Source: an uncultured Saccharospirillaceae bacterium
GTDB taxonomy: Bacteria > Bacteroidota > Bacteroidia > Flavobacteriales_D > CAJJDF01
Length of the DNA: 58,837 bases
Direction of reading: 5' to 3'
Assembly: GCA_950054195.1 (NCBI GenBank)
Contig: CATLPG010000015.1
Span: 1-58,837 of the forward strand
In this document: one piece after another, positions 9,726 to 17,900 of the stretch
Position numbering within the stretch: the first letter of the stretch is position 1
Layout: each line of letters opens with the position of its first letter
The notes under the pieces: generated by a model
Database searches by the model: none
Seen by the model: the letters and a program-made list of their open reading frames with translations, nothing else
Told to the model about the DNA's origin: nothing
Translations under genes and position numbers: made by a program

Positions 9726-10646
9726 TTACTCTAGATCAACAGCTAAAATAAAGGGCTCAAAAACTTGTGCTAAATAGAGTTGCTTGTTGTAAAGTATTGC
9801 TGTTGAAACAGCGCTAATTGGAACTCCAGATGAACTGTATAACTTTTTTTTATTGAATGTGTTTAAATCTATCGAATATACGTCACAAGGACTTGGGTTA
9901 TCCTTATTTTTAAGATGTTTTAGAAATTTCCTGAACTTGGGATGAGATGTGGTTATTAAATCATTCTTATAAAAGCGTATATTATCCGCTCCTTTAATTT
10001 TTGCTATTTTTTGAGATTTTTCTATTTTTCCAACACCAATGATTTTTGCTTTTTTTACTTTTCCACTTAAGGTTGTTGTATAATAGAGATAATCATCTTT
10101 AATATTAACTCCGTTAGGAAAATGGATACCTTTTGCTAGAGTATGAAACTTTGCATTTGCATACTCAACCAACTTACCATTTAAAACTTTATCATTAGTT
10201 ATATAAAATCTGTTTTTAGACACCGCACAAACAGCGTTTATTTTTGATGAATATTTAAAACTAGTATCATAGTATAGTGTATCACCTTTTAGCACATATC
10301 TTATGATTTCATTCTTTTTGTATTTATCGTAATGGTTAACCACAAATAAGTAGTTTGCATTGTTTTCATTAAGAAGATGTACGCCATGAGGATTAAAAGA
10401 AGTAGTTCTATCATTTATCCTTGGCAATACTTTAGTTTGTTTGCTTTTGATGTCAAGAGTCCAAATATCACCTTGAACAATGCTATCTTTATCTCTACGC
10501 TCGTCACATGAAATAATTAAACGTTCATTTCCTTGAAAAGTATCTAAAACAAAATCTTCTGGACCTGCCCCAACAGTTATTTTTTCATATGATTGCGAAA
10601 TACTAAAAAAAGGCAATAACAGTACAAAAAGAAGCTTATTTCGCAT
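9726..10646 (-). CDS. Paraoxonase/SMP-30-like six-bladed beta-propeller protein
   Basis: A 306-residue secreted protein with a signal peptide (LLFVLLLPFFSISQS). The body resembles paraoxonase/strictosidine-synthase-like propellers: GAGPEDFVLD near the start, NPHGVHLL with LFVVNHYDK in the middle, and FPNGVNIKDDYLYYTT later, equivalent to the metal-site loops of that fold. Family members hydrolyse lactones or esters with a central calcium. Whether all metal ligands are present I cannot confirm by eye. The start overlaps the end of the preceding glycosyltransferase gene by 11 bases, so the two are translationally coupled. The link between a secreted lactonase-like protein and glycosyltransferases is unexplained. 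Confidence 0.75.
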   Translation of the reverse strand: MRNKLLFVLLLPFFSISQSYEKITVGAGPEDFVLDTFQGNERLIISCDERRDKDSIVQGDIWTLDIKSKQTKVLPRINDRTTSFNPHGVHLLNENNANYLFVVNHYDKYKKNEIIRYVLKGDTLYYDTSFKYSSKINAVCAVSKNRFYITNDKVLNGKLVEYANAKFHTLAKGIHFPNGVNIKDDYLYYTTTLSGKVKKAKIIGVGKIEKSQKIAKIKGADNIRFYKNDLITTSHPKFRKFLKHLKNKDNPSPCDVYSIDLNTFNKKKLYSSSGVPISAVSTAILYNKQLYLAQVFEPFILAVDLE

Positions 10647-12108
10647 ATGAATGCTTTAAAGAAAAATAGGATATAGCACCAAAACCTAATGTTAACATAG
10701 CGAAAAATGGCAGCATAGCAAAGTCTCCCCATTTAAAGGATAAATAGATACCAAAAATGAAATATAGTGTTAAAAATATCTCTCCAACATTTATCCAGTT
10801 CAATTTTATTTTTGTGTACTTATTTCCTTTCCAGCTCCCATCTTTGTTTGTTAAGTTAAATTTTGGTGTTCGAATAAATGGTGATTTTTTCCCTGCATAG
10901 CCTTCGCTAACAGCAATGGCATTGTGCAATGATAATCCCATTGAAAAACTCAAGAATAAAGGAAAGTAATAGATAAAATGTATTAATGCAATCAACTTAT
11001 TTTTATACCCTTTTGCAAAAGATGTAAAATATAACAAGCCTATAACCCCAAAACTAAAAAGAGAAAATGTGGCTACCTGAAAAAATAGGTCGTATGAAGG
11101 GTTGTTGTGTTTTAAAATAAATAACGGAATACTTATTAAAGCCACTGATAATACAGCTATAAAAATAGAACTATTCATTAGATGAAAAATAGCATTGATT
11201 TTTGTCCACAAATTATAATCTGATGAAGTTACTCGACCAGCATTTTTCACTAGACACTCTGCTCCTCCTTTCATCCATCGAAACTGTTGTGATTTTAATG
11301 CATTCATCTCAGCTGGAAGTTCGGCAGGAGAACCTACGTTTTCTAAATAAAGAAATTTCCACCCTTTTAACTGTGATCGATAGCTTAGGTCTAAATCCTC
11401 TGTAAGTGTATCGGCTTTCCACCCTCCTCCATCAATAATTGTTTGCTTTCTCCAAACTCCTGCTGTACCGTTAAAATTTATAAAATGATTACTTCTATTT
11501 CTTCCACCTTGCTCTACGGTAAAATGCGCATCTAAAGCAAAGGCCTGAAGTTTAGTTATTAATGAATAATTCTTATTTAAATGCTCCCATTTTGTTTGAA
11601 CTACTCCAATTTTATCGTCTCTAAAGTATGGAATAGTTTTTAGTAAAAAATCTTTCTCTGGAACGAAATCAGCATCAAAGATGGCAATAAACTCTCCTTT
11701 ACAGTTATTCATCCCATAATCCAGTGCACCTGCTTTAAATCCTACCCGATCTGGTCGTATTACTTGGACAATATCTAAACCTTTATCCCTCCAATGTTTC
11801 ACTCTTTTTTTTACAACCTCAACAGTTTCATCTGTAGAGTCATCTAAAATTTGAATTTCTAATTTTTCTTTAGGATAATTAAAATTTGCTACTGCATCAA
11901 TTAATCGCTCAATAACATATAGCTCATTGAAAATAGGAAGCTGAAGCGTTACATGAGGTAAATCTTCAATATTCATTGGCTCACTTACTTGATTTGCTAT
12001 TTTTTTTCTGTTCTTTAAGTAAACAATAACCAAACTCAACTGCACCATACTATAGAAGAAAATAAATACAGCGAAAATCGAATATATGACAACTAGTGCT
12101 ATCCCCAT
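10636..12108 (-). CDS. Membrane-bound family 2 glycosyltransferase, cellulose-synthase-like
   Basis: A 490-residue processive-type GT2 enzyme. It has one N-terminal membrane segment (residues 1-27), a catalytic domain with DDSTDET, the DxD-type stretch IFDADFVP, TEDLDLSYR and the QxxRW motif (QQFRWMKGG), and then about four to five C-terminal membrane segments. This is the layout of bacterial cellulose-synthase-like and glucomannan-synthase-like enzymes that polymerise a sugar while moving it across the inner membrane. No PilZ domain is visible. Start and upstream stop overlap by one base (TAATG), so it is coupled to the gene at 12108-12788. The polymer made is unknown. Confidence 0.9.
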   Translation of the reverse strand: MGIALVVIYSIFAVFIFFYSMVQLSLVIVYLKNRKKIANQVSEPMNIEDLPHVTLQLPIFNELYVIERLIDAVANFNYPKEKLEIQILDDSTDETVEVVKKRVKHWRDKGLDIVQVIRPDRVGFKAGALDYGMNNCKGEFIAIFDADFVPEKDFLLKTIPYFRDDKIGVVQTKWEHLNKNYSLITKLQAFALDAHFTVEQGGRNRSNHFINFNGTAGVWRKQTIIDGGGWKADTLTEDLDLSYRSQLKGWKFLYLENVGSPAELPAEMNALKSQQFRWMKGGAECLVKNAGRVTSSDYNLWTKINAIFHLMNSSIFIAVLSVALISIPLFILKHNNPSYDLFFQVATFSLFSFGVIGLLYFTSFAKGYKNKLIALIHFIYYFPLFLSFSMGLSLHNAIAVSEGYAGKKSPFIRTPKFNLTNKDGSWKGNKYTKIKLNWINVGEIFLTLYFIFGIYLSFKWGDFAMLPFFAMLTLGFGAISYFSLKHSYAK

Positions 12109-12788
12109 TATTTATATTTAAAGATGGTGCTAATAATTTTATACCCTGCTAAGATAGTACCTTTTATTGTACCTGATATTTTAGATTTTCCTATTCTTTT
12201 GCGGTAACTCACATCTACCTGAGCAATAACCAAATGCTGTTTTAATGCTTTTAATTGCATTTCAACCGTCCAGCCATAGGTTTTATCCTCCATGTTAAGT
12301 TCAATTAGCTTATCTAACTTTATTGCTCTAAAAGGTCCTAAATCTCTATACCTGTAGCCATATAAAACTTTCATTAACCAGCAGGCTAACCAATTACCGA
12401 AAACTTGTTGTGGAGTCATTGATCCTTTAGAACGTTTTGATTTTACTCTATTACCTATAACCAAATCTGCACCGTTCCAAATTTTATTTAATAACAAACT
12501 AATTTCCTCGGGGTGATCAGAAAAATCTGCATCTAAAAAAACAATGACATCAGCCCTTTCATCATTTTCTTTTGCTTTTTCAATCCCTCTCAAACAAGCA
12601 TATCCATAACCTTGACCAGTTTCTTTTACTACTACTGCTCCAGCATTTCTAGCATTTATATATGTTTCATCAATTGAATTATTGTCCACAACTATAATAT
12701 CCCTTACCAAATGCTTAGGTATGGCCTCAATAACAGACCCTATTGAATTCTGCTCGTTATAAGCAGGTATGATAACATCTACAATCAC
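12108..12788 (-). CDS. Family 2 glycosyltransferase, DPM1/polyprenyl-phosphate type
   Basis: A 226-residue GT2 protein with VIIPAYNEQNSIG at the N-terminus, VVDNNSIDET, and the nucleotide-sugar site VFLDADFSDHPEE. The family transfers a sugar from a nucleotide donor, often to a polyprenyl phosphate. There is no clear C-terminal membrane domain, so the protein is probably cytosolic or peripheral. It starts with GTG: an in-frame stop lies two codons upstream, so no longer start is possible. It is coupled by a one-base overlap to the membrane glycosyltransferase that follows, suggesting a joint role in making a surface glycan or glycolipid. Confidence 0.88.
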   Translation of the reverse strand: MIVDVIIPAYNEQNSIGSVIEAIPKHLVRDIIVVDNNSIDETYINARNAGAVVVKETGQGYGYACLRGIEKAKENDERADVIVFLDADFSDHPEEISLLLNKIWNGADLVIGNRVKSKRSKGSMTPQQVFGNWLACWLMKVLYGYRYRDLGPFRAIKLDKLIELNMEDKTYGWTVEMQLKALKQHLVIAQVDVSYRKRIGKSKISGTIKGTILAGYKIISTIFKYK

Positions 12789-12826
12789 GTATTATTAATC
12801 GGTAGTAAAATAAAAACTTACAAAAA

Positions 12827-14185
12827 CTATGGGGTACTTTCTATAATGGTCGAAATCATTTCTCCAAACCCAGCATAACCTCCATTAGTTAAACCTAAAC
12901 GAACAATCACCAAGTCTTTTTTAGGAATAATAAATATTCTTTGCTCTTGATATCCTTGAGCTAAATATGATCCAGCTGGCAAATTTAGATCTTCACCAGA
13001 GTTCTTTGTCCAAAAATGTGCTCCATATTTACCATCAGATTCAGGTATTGGTGTTCCTGAATAAGTTGCCCAGCCTTTTGGTAAAATCTGTTCTCCATTC
13101 CAGTTACCATCATGCAAATAAAGCAATCCAAATTTTGCCCAATCTCTGGCTGTAGCCCAAGCATAAGATGATCCAACATAATTACCATTTGCATCTGTTT
13201 CGAATAAAAAGCTATTCGCTCCAATTTTCCCAAATAATTCATTGTACGGGAATTCCCAGTAATTCTCCCCTACTTTTCTTCTTATTAGTCCAGATAACAC
13301 ATTACTCGTTCCCGAAGAATACTCCCAATGCTCTCCTACTTTAGCTTCCATTTCTCTATTGATAGCAAAATCAACCATATCTTCGGACTCATATAACATT
13401 CTCGTTGCTCCTGATTTTTTAGTGTAATCCTCTTCCCAATCTAATCCTGATTTCATTTTCAATAAATCATCCCAAGTGATATTTTTCCTTTCATCATTTT
13501 CCCATTCTTCTATACCTACAGGCTTTTTAATCTCTACTAAACCTTTTTTCACTAATATCCCAACTAAAGCATTTGTTACACTCTTGCTCATCGACCATCC
13601 AATAAGCCTACTATCTTTTGAATAGCCAGGAGCATATTGCTCATAAATTAATTGGTCTTTATAAACTACTACAACTGCACGTGTGTTTCTATTTTTGCCA
13701 ATCGGTAGGTTGTTTTCTTCTGAAAAATGGTTGTTTACCGCTGTTTTGATTTTATTTATATCGATTTCTGATGAAATCTCTGGTTGAATATATTTAGAAT
13801 AAGGCCAAAACAAAGAGTCGTTTTGATAAAACTGACCTTTAGTTTCGAAGTACATGTTTTTATATTCTGCTACTTTTTCTTTGCCCATTAAGGCACAACC
13901 AGTTTGAGGATTAAAGTAAGCTGTTCGTGTTCTTAATCCTAAAAAAGAGGCTGAGGCAGACTGTTCTCCTTCATTTATTTCAACAGATGCCAAATTAATT
14001 GGAAAAAAATTTAAGTCATGTTTAACTATATAATCTAAAGGTTTATGAGCTACAAATTTACAGCTACATGCCATTTTAGCTGCATAACCATTAAGGATGG
14101 GTAATTTAGGGTATAAATAAAAAAAACCTCCAATCACTAGCAACAAAATGATTGCTATAAAAATTTTTAATAACTTCTTCTTCAT
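12827..14185 (-). CDS. Serine hydrolase of the beta-lactamase (class C)/NylB type
   Basis: A 452-residue protein with an N-terminal membrane anchor (residues 8-25) and a periplasmic serine-hydrolase domain. The nucleophile motif SxxK is Ser198-Met-Ser-Lys201. The second motif is YSS in EYSSGTSNVLSG, and the C-terminal GYQEQRIFIIPKKDLVIVRLG region matches the third-motif area of 6-aminohexanoate-dimer-hydrolase-like esterases rather than true beta-lactamases. Substrate unknown; a peptidase or esterase is likely. A perfect TAnnTTTG element (TATATTTG, minus strand, 14200-14207) lies about 15 bases upstream of the ATG. The gene ends 38 bases before the glycosyltransferase pair and may share their transcript. 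Confidence 0.9.
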   Translation of the reverse strand: MKKKLLKIFIAIILLLVIGGFFYLYPKLPILNGYAAKMACSCKFVAHKPLDYIVKHDLNFFPINLASVEINEGEQSASASFLGLRTRTAYFNPQTGCALMGKEKVAEYKNMYFETKGQFYQNDSLFWPYSKYIQPEISSEIDINKIKTAVNNHFSEENNLPIGKNRNTRAVVVVYKDQLIYEQYAPGYSKDSRLIGWSMSKSVTNALVGILVKKGLVEIKKPVGIEEWENDERKNITWDDLLKMKSGLDWEEDYTKKSGATRMLYESEDMVDFAINREMEAKVGEHWEYSSGTSNVLSGLIRRKVGENYWEFPYNELFGKIGANSFLFETDANGNYVGSSYAWATARDWAKFGLLYLHDGNWNGEQILPKGWATYSGTPIPESDGKYGAHFWTKNSGEDLNLPAGSYLAQGYQEQRIFIIPKKDLVIVRLGLTNGGYAGFGEMISTIIESTP

Positions 14186-14199
14186 GCGATAAAGATAAC

Positions 14200-14207
14200 C
14201 AAATATA
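14200..14207 (-). promoter_or_regulatory. Candidate -7 promoter element of the serine hydrolase gene
   Basis: Read on the minus strand this is TATATTTG, a perfect match to the Bacteroidota -7 consensus TAnnTTTG, placed so that transcription would start roughly 10 bases before the ATG. No clear TTTG -33 partner is visible, so confidence is limited. Confidence 0.35.
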
Positions 14208-14263
14208 TTGCTCGTGATACTGATTTACATGTTCTAAATAACCTACTTATTTTATTTATTTTT

Positions 14264-14277
14264 ACAACGGTTGTTAC
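14264..14277. promoter_or_regulatory. Candidate Crp/Fnr operator 1 (upstream of the regulator gene)
   Basis: ACAACGGTTGTTAC matches GTAAC-N4-GTTAC at 8 of 10 fixed positions, with a perfect right half-site. It ends 12 bases before the ATG of the Crp/Fnr gene, a position that suits autoregulation. It also forms an imperfect dyad ACAAC/GTTGT. Confidence 0.5.
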
Positions 14278-14289
14278 AGATTTATAGAT

Positions 14290-14922
14290 ATGAAAAAGAA
14301 GCTTAACGAAAACTATGGATATATTTTTGAGCAAGCACTACTCAATGAAATTGAAGAAGTTGGGAAGCTTCAGCATCTAAATGAGGGTGAAACACTAATC
14401 AACATTCAACAAAAGGTACTTTACATGCCTCTGTTATTAAATGGTGCAATTAAAATAATGAGAGAAGATGATCGTGGGGATGAGCTTTTACTTTATTACA
14501 TCGAAATTGGAGACACCTGTTCCATGACTCTTAACTGCTGCATGGGTGAATCACTAAGTGAAATTAAAGCCATTGCTGAAGTTGACACTGAAGTTATTCT
14601 TATACCTATTCAAAAAATGAAAGAATGGCTTAGAAAATATGATTCATGGATGAAATTTGTGTTTGATAGTTTCTATAACCGAACAAACGAAATGCTAGAA
14701 GCTATTGATACTCTCGCTTTTTTAGACATGAAAGAGCGATTAATAAAATATTTAAAAGACAAAGCCTTTATTAATCATACAACATCCTTAAACGCTACTC
14801 ATAGAGACATCGCATCTGACCTTAACACATCTCGTGTAGTTATTTCAAGGTTACTGAAAAAGATAGAGCAAGAGAAGAAAATTAAACTCTATAGAAATAA
14901 AATTGAAGTGCTAGAAGTGTAA
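14290..14922 (+). CDS. Crp/Fnr-family transcriptional regulator with a Cys cluster
   Basis: A 210-residue regulator. Residues 15-130 form a cyclic-nucleotide-binding-like beta-roll, followed by the dimer helix (about 100-140) and a C-terminal winged helix with the recognition segment ASDLNTSRVVISRLLKKIE. Cys77, Cys83 and Cys84 (CSMTLNCCMG) sit in the beta-roll, where a sensor would bind its signal. They are not arranged like the Fnr iron-sulfur ligands. The next genes handle sulfane sulfur, and GTAAC-N4-GTTAC-type sites precede this gene and the two after it. I infer a local regulator sensing persulfide/polysulfide or a related redox signal through these Cys residues. The family assignment is firm; the signal is a hypothesis. 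Confidence 0.92.
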   Translation: MKKKLNENYGYIFEQALLNEIEEVGKLQHLNEGETLINIQQKVLYMPLLLNGAIKIMREDDRGDELLLYYIEIGDTCSMTLNCCMGESLSEIKAIAEVDTEVILIPIQKMKEWLRKYDSWMKFVFDSFYNRTNEMLEAIDTLAFLDMKERLIKYLKDKAFINHTTSLNATHRDIASDLNTSRVVISRLLKKIEQEKKIKLYRNKIEVLEV

Positions 14923-14932
14923 CATCTGTTAC
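14919..14932. promoter_or_regulatory. Candidate Crp/Fnr operator 2 (perfect palindrome before the exporter gene)
   Basis: GTAACATCTGTTAC is a perfect GTAAC-N4-GTTAC palindrome. It covers the stop codon of the regulator gene and lies 22 bases upstream of the TAGCTTTG promoter element of the exporter gene. In a genome of about one third GC such a site is expected only about once per megabase by chance. Confidence 0.65.
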
Positions 14933-14954
14933 TTTTCGCTAAAATCGTAAGCCA

Positions 14955-14962
14955 TAGCTTTG
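14955..14962 (+). promoter_or_regulatory. Candidate -7 promoter element of the TauE-like gene
   Basis: TAGCTTTG matches TAnnTTTG exactly and ends 4 bases before the ATG at 14967. With the usual spacing, transcription would start at or next to the A of the ATG, implying a leaderless mRNA. The -33 region (TTTTC around 14933-14937) is a poor match to TTTG and directly abuts operator 2. Confidence 0.45.
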
Positions 14963-14966
14963 AGTT

Positions 14967-15773
14967 ATGGAATTACTGGATATAGTTGGTTATTTTGGAG
15001 CTGTATTAATTGGTGTTATATTAGGACTAATTGGTGGTGGTGGCTCTATTTTAACCGTACCAATATTTGTTTATTTATTAGGTATCGATCCTGTTTCTGC
15101 AACAGCCTACTCTTTACTTGTTGTTGGAACAACATCTGGCATTGGAGCAATTAGGTTTTCGATAAAGGGCTTAGTTGACTATAAAACCGGAACTGTTTTT
15201 GCCGTTCCTGCGTTGCTGGCAGTTTATATTACTAGAAAGTATTTGGTTCCCGCAATACCAAATGTAATATTCAATTTTGAAAACTTTACTTTATCAAAAG
15301 ATGTGGCAATCATGATGTTTTTTGCATTAATTATGCTGATTGCATCTATTTCAATGATTAGGGGACGCAAACAAAGTCAAAATGAAGACAAAAGATCAAA
15401 ATTAAATATCCCAATTATATTATTGGAAGGAGTATTTGTAGGTATTATAACCGGTTTAGTTGGTGCAGGTGGAGGATTTTTAATTATTCCTGCCTTAGTT
15501 TTGCTTGCTAAACTCCCAATGAAAATAGCCGTAGCTACTTCACTGTTAATTATTTCAGTAAAATCATTAATAGGGTTTATTGGTGATATTCAAAACTTAA
15601 CTATTGAATGGGGTTTCATCCTTGGCTTTACCTCACTTTCAATTGTGGGAATTTTCATTGGTATCTATCTAAGTCAATATATCAAGAGTAATAATCTAAA
15701 AATTTTATTTGGATGGTTTGTATTGGCTATGGGCATCTACATTATAATCAATGAAACACTCTTCCTTATGTAA
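14967..15773 (+). CDS. TauE/SafE-family (TSUP) membrane exporter
   Basis: A 268-residue integral membrane protein with about eight hydrophobic segments in two related halves. Each half begins with the family's glycine signature: GLIGGGGSILTVPIFVYLLG near residue 20 and GLVGAGGGFLIIPALVLL near residue 165. TSUP proteins move sulfite, organosulfonates or other sulfur species across the inner membrane. In the staphylococcal cst operon a TauE protein accompanies the persulfide dioxygenase CstB, and the same pairing is seen here. I infer export of sulfite/thiosulfate formed by the next enzyme. The gene starts 44 bases after the regulator and has its own candidate operator and promoter. Confidence 0.92.
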   Translation: MELLDIVGYFGAVLIGVILGLIGGGGSILTVPIFVYLLGIDPVSATAYSLLVVGTTSGIGAIRFSIKGLVDYKTGTVFAVPALLAVYITRKYLVPAIPNVIFNFENFTLSKDVAIMMFFALIMLIASISMIRGRKQSQNEDKRSKLNIPIILLEGVFVGIITGLVGAGGGFLIIPALVLLAKLPMKIAVATSLLIISVKSLIGFIGDIQNLTIEWGFILGFTSLSIVGIFIGIYLSQYIKSNNLKILFGWFVLAMGIYIIINETLFLM

Positions 15774-15783
15774 CTTTTGTAAC
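15770..15783. promoter_or_regulatory. Candidate Crp/Fnr operator 3 (before the dioxygenase-rhodanese gene)
   Basis: GTAACTTTTGTAAC matches GTAAC-N4-GTTAC at 9 of 10 fixed positions. It contains TTTG (15776-15779), spaced 18 bases from CGACTTTG (15798-15805), which resembles the TAnnTTTG -7 element in its last four bases. A protein bound here would cover the -33 element and block transcription. Confidence 0.55.
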
Positions 15784-15838
15784 AAAAATTAAACAAACGA
15801 CTTTGTAAATTTAAGTGTAGACAAAAGAAATTTAAATC

Positions 15839-17260
15839 ATGAAAGTAGAACAAATATATACCGGATGTTTAGCTCAAGGAGCATATTACATTGAAAGTAA
15901 TGGAGAAGCTGCTATAATTGATCCATTAAGAGAAGTACAACCATACATAGATATGGCCAGTAAAAGAGGAGCAAAAATTAAATATATTTTTGAGACTCAC
16001 TTTCATGCTGATTTTGTAAGCGGGCATAAGGATTTAGCAGAAAAAACAGATGCTACAATTGTGTACGGACCCACAACAATGAAACTAGGGTTTGATGCTC
16101 ACGTAGCTGAGGATAACGAGATTTTCAAACTAGGAAATGTTGAAATCAAACTTATTCATACTCCAGGGCATACACTAGAAAGCTCTTGCTATTTATTGTA
16201 CAATGAAGAAAGTCAAGAAGAGTCAATATTTACAGGCGACACTTTATTTATTGGTGACGTTGGCAGACCCGACCTTGCTCAAAAAATAGCTACTGATTTA
16301 ACTCAAGAAAAATTAGCCTCAATGATGTTTGATTCTTTACGAAACAAAATCATTCCTCTACCAGATCATATTACAGTTTATCCTGCTCATGGTGCTGGAT
16401 CTGCCTGTGGAAAAAATATGAGCAATAAAACATCTGATAGCTTGGGAAATCAAAAGAAGACTAACTATGCACTTAATACCAAATTAACAAGAGAAGAGTT
16501 TATTAAGGGATTAACAACTGGACTAACTCCTCCTCCTGGCTACTTCCCAGAGAATGTTTTAATGAATATACAAGGTTATAATCCAATAGATGAAGTGATT
16601 TCAAACGGAACAAGGAAACTTTCAATTACTGAATTTGAAGCGGCTATGGTTGATACTAACACATTAATCATAGACACTAGAAATGAGAAAGACTTTGTCA
16701 AAGGGTTTATACCTGGCTCATTATTTATAGGACTTGACGGATCATTTGCTGTTTGGGCTGGCACACTTATTAAAGATATCAATCAAAAAATTTTACTAAT
16801 AGCAGATAAAGGTAGAGAAGAAGAAGCAGTTACACGGTTAGCTAGGGTTGGATATGACAACACCATAGGTTATTTAGATGGAGGTATTGAATCTTGGAAA
16901 GAAGCAAACAAGTCAATTGACACCATTAAATCTGTTTCACCAGAACAAGCTTTTGAACTTATGAATAAAGAAAATTTAACTGTACTTGATGTAAGAAAAG
17001 TAAATGAGCACACTAGTGAGCATATTTTAGGAGCTAAAAATATTCCGCTAGATTATTTTGACAAACATTTAACAGAAATTAAACCTGACGAAAACCACCT
17101 TGTTCATTGTGCTGGTGGCTATCGCTCAGTAATATTCACCTCTATATTAAAAGCAAAAGGCTATAATAATTTGATAAACATTGAAAAAGGATTCAAAGGA
17201 ATTCAAGAAACTGGATTGTATAATATATCTGCATATGTGTGCCCCACAACACTAGCATAA
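15839..17260 (+). CDS. Persulfide dioxygenase-rhodanese fusion (ETHE1/CstB-like)
   Basis: A 473-residue fusion. Residues 1-235 are an ETHE1-type metallo-beta-lactamase domain with His54, His56, Asp58, His63 (HFHADFVSGH), His111, Asp134 and His184, enough for the mononuclear iron site of persulfide dioxygenases. Residues about 260-355 are a rhodanese fold whose active loop (ADKGREEE) has no Cys, a pseudo-rhodanese. Residues about 370-470 are a second rhodanese with Cys424 in CAGGYRS. This three-part order is that of staphylococcal CstB, which oxidises low-molecular-weight persulfides and releases thiosulfate. A cytosolic role in sulfide/persulfide detoxification is therefore likely. Two single rhodaneses follow. 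Confidence 0.93.
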   Translation: MKVEQIYTGCLAQGAYYIESNGEAAIIDPLREVQPYIDMASKRGAKIKYIFETHFHADFVSGHKDLAEKTDATIVYGPTTMKLGFDAHVAEDNEIFKLGNVEIKLIHTPGHTLESSCYLLYNEESQEESIFTGDTLFIGDVGRPDLAQKIATDLTQEKLASMMFDSLRNKIIPLPDHITVYPAHGAGSACGKNMSNKTSDSLGNQKKTNYALNTKLTREEFIKGLTTGLTPPPGYFPENVLMNIQGYNPIDEVISNGTRKLSITEFEAAMVDTNTLIIDTRNEKDFVKGFIPGSLFIGLDGSFAVWAGTLIKDINQKILLIADKGREEEAVTRLARVGYDNTIGYLDGGIESWKEANKSIDTIKSVSPEQAFELMNKENLTVLDVRKVNEHTSEHILGAKNIPLDYFDKHLTEIKPDENHLVHCAGGYRSVIFTSILKAKGYNNLINIEKGFKGIQETGLYNISAYVCPTTLA

Positions 17261-17270
17261 ATAACACAAC

Positions 17271-17573
17271 ATGAGTATAATAAAAAACATTAAAAAATCT
17301 CTCTTTGGAGAAAGACCAGACTTTAAGTCATTAATTGCGAATGGAGCAATGGTTATAGACGTTAGAACACCTCAAGAATTTAAAGGAGGGCATTTTGAAG
17401 GAAGTAAAAACATACCTCTCCCTACAATAAACCAACAAATTAATAAACTTAAAAACAAAGAAGTTATACTTGTTTGCAGGTCTGGGATGAGAGCTGCACA
17501 AGCAAGGGGAATTTTAAAAAGCCAAGGAATAATTGCTCATAACGCAGGAGCATGGCAAAACTTATATAGATAA
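17271..17573 (+). CDS. Single-domain rhodanese
   Basis: A 100-residue rhodanese-like protein with the substrate loop VCRSGMRAAQ; the loop Cys (about residue 65) would carry the persulfide. The N-terminal VIDVRTPQEFKGGH and central NIPL motifs are standard. It lacks a secretion signal and so is cytosolic. It lies 10 bases after the dioxygenase fusion and 13 bases before the next rhodanese, in one transcript. I infer that it shuttles sulfane sulfur between thiols as substrate or product for the fusion enzyme. Confidence 0.92.
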   Translation: MSIIKNIKKSLFGERPDFKSLIANGAMVIDVRTPQEFKGGHFEGSKNIPLPTINQQINKLKNKEVILVCRSGMRAAQARGILKSQGIIAHNAGAWQNLYR

Positions 17574-17586
17574 TAAATAAACAATT

Positions 17587-17895
17587 ATGAAAAACGTGAC
17601 GCCTAACGAGTGGAAAAAACTCATCAATGAAACAGACAATAAGTTGATAATAGATGTTCGTACACCTCAAGAATATCAAGGAGGAAAACAAAAGGAAGCT
17701 ATTAATCTAGACATTTTTGACTCAGAGAAATTTATTTCTGAAATTGAAAAAATTGATAGACAAACTCCATTATTTATGTATTGTAGAAGTGGAGGAAGAA
17801 GCGGCCAAGCTTGCACAATAGCATCGTCAAAAGGGTTTAAAGAAACCTACAACCTTATAGGCGGGATGATGGAATGGGATGGAGAAGTTATTTAA
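17587..17895 (+). CDS. Single-domain rhodanese
   Basis: A 102-residue rhodanese with IDVRTPQEYQGG and the active loop YCRSGGRSGQA. It is the last gene of the sulfur operon and is followed by a strong hairpin terminator. It is clearly related to, but not a close copy of, the rhodanese at 17271-17573, so the two may prefer different sulfur donors. Cytosolic; no signal peptide. Confidence 0.92.
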   Translation: MKNVTPNEWKKLINETDNKLIIDVRTPQEYQGGKQKEAINLDIFDSEKFISEIEKIDRQTPLFMYCRSGGRSGQACTIASSKGFKETYNLIGGMMEWDGEVI

Positions 17896-17900
17896 AATAG

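Noticed and set aside
12985-13242. Second minus-strand frame inside the serine hydrolase gene
   Set aside because: It lies wholly within the well-supported hydrolase frame and its sequence has no family features.
14960-15154. Overlapping + frame at the start of the TauE-like gene
   Set aside because: Trp/Cys-rich translation typical of a shifted frame; the TSUP signature is in the other frame.
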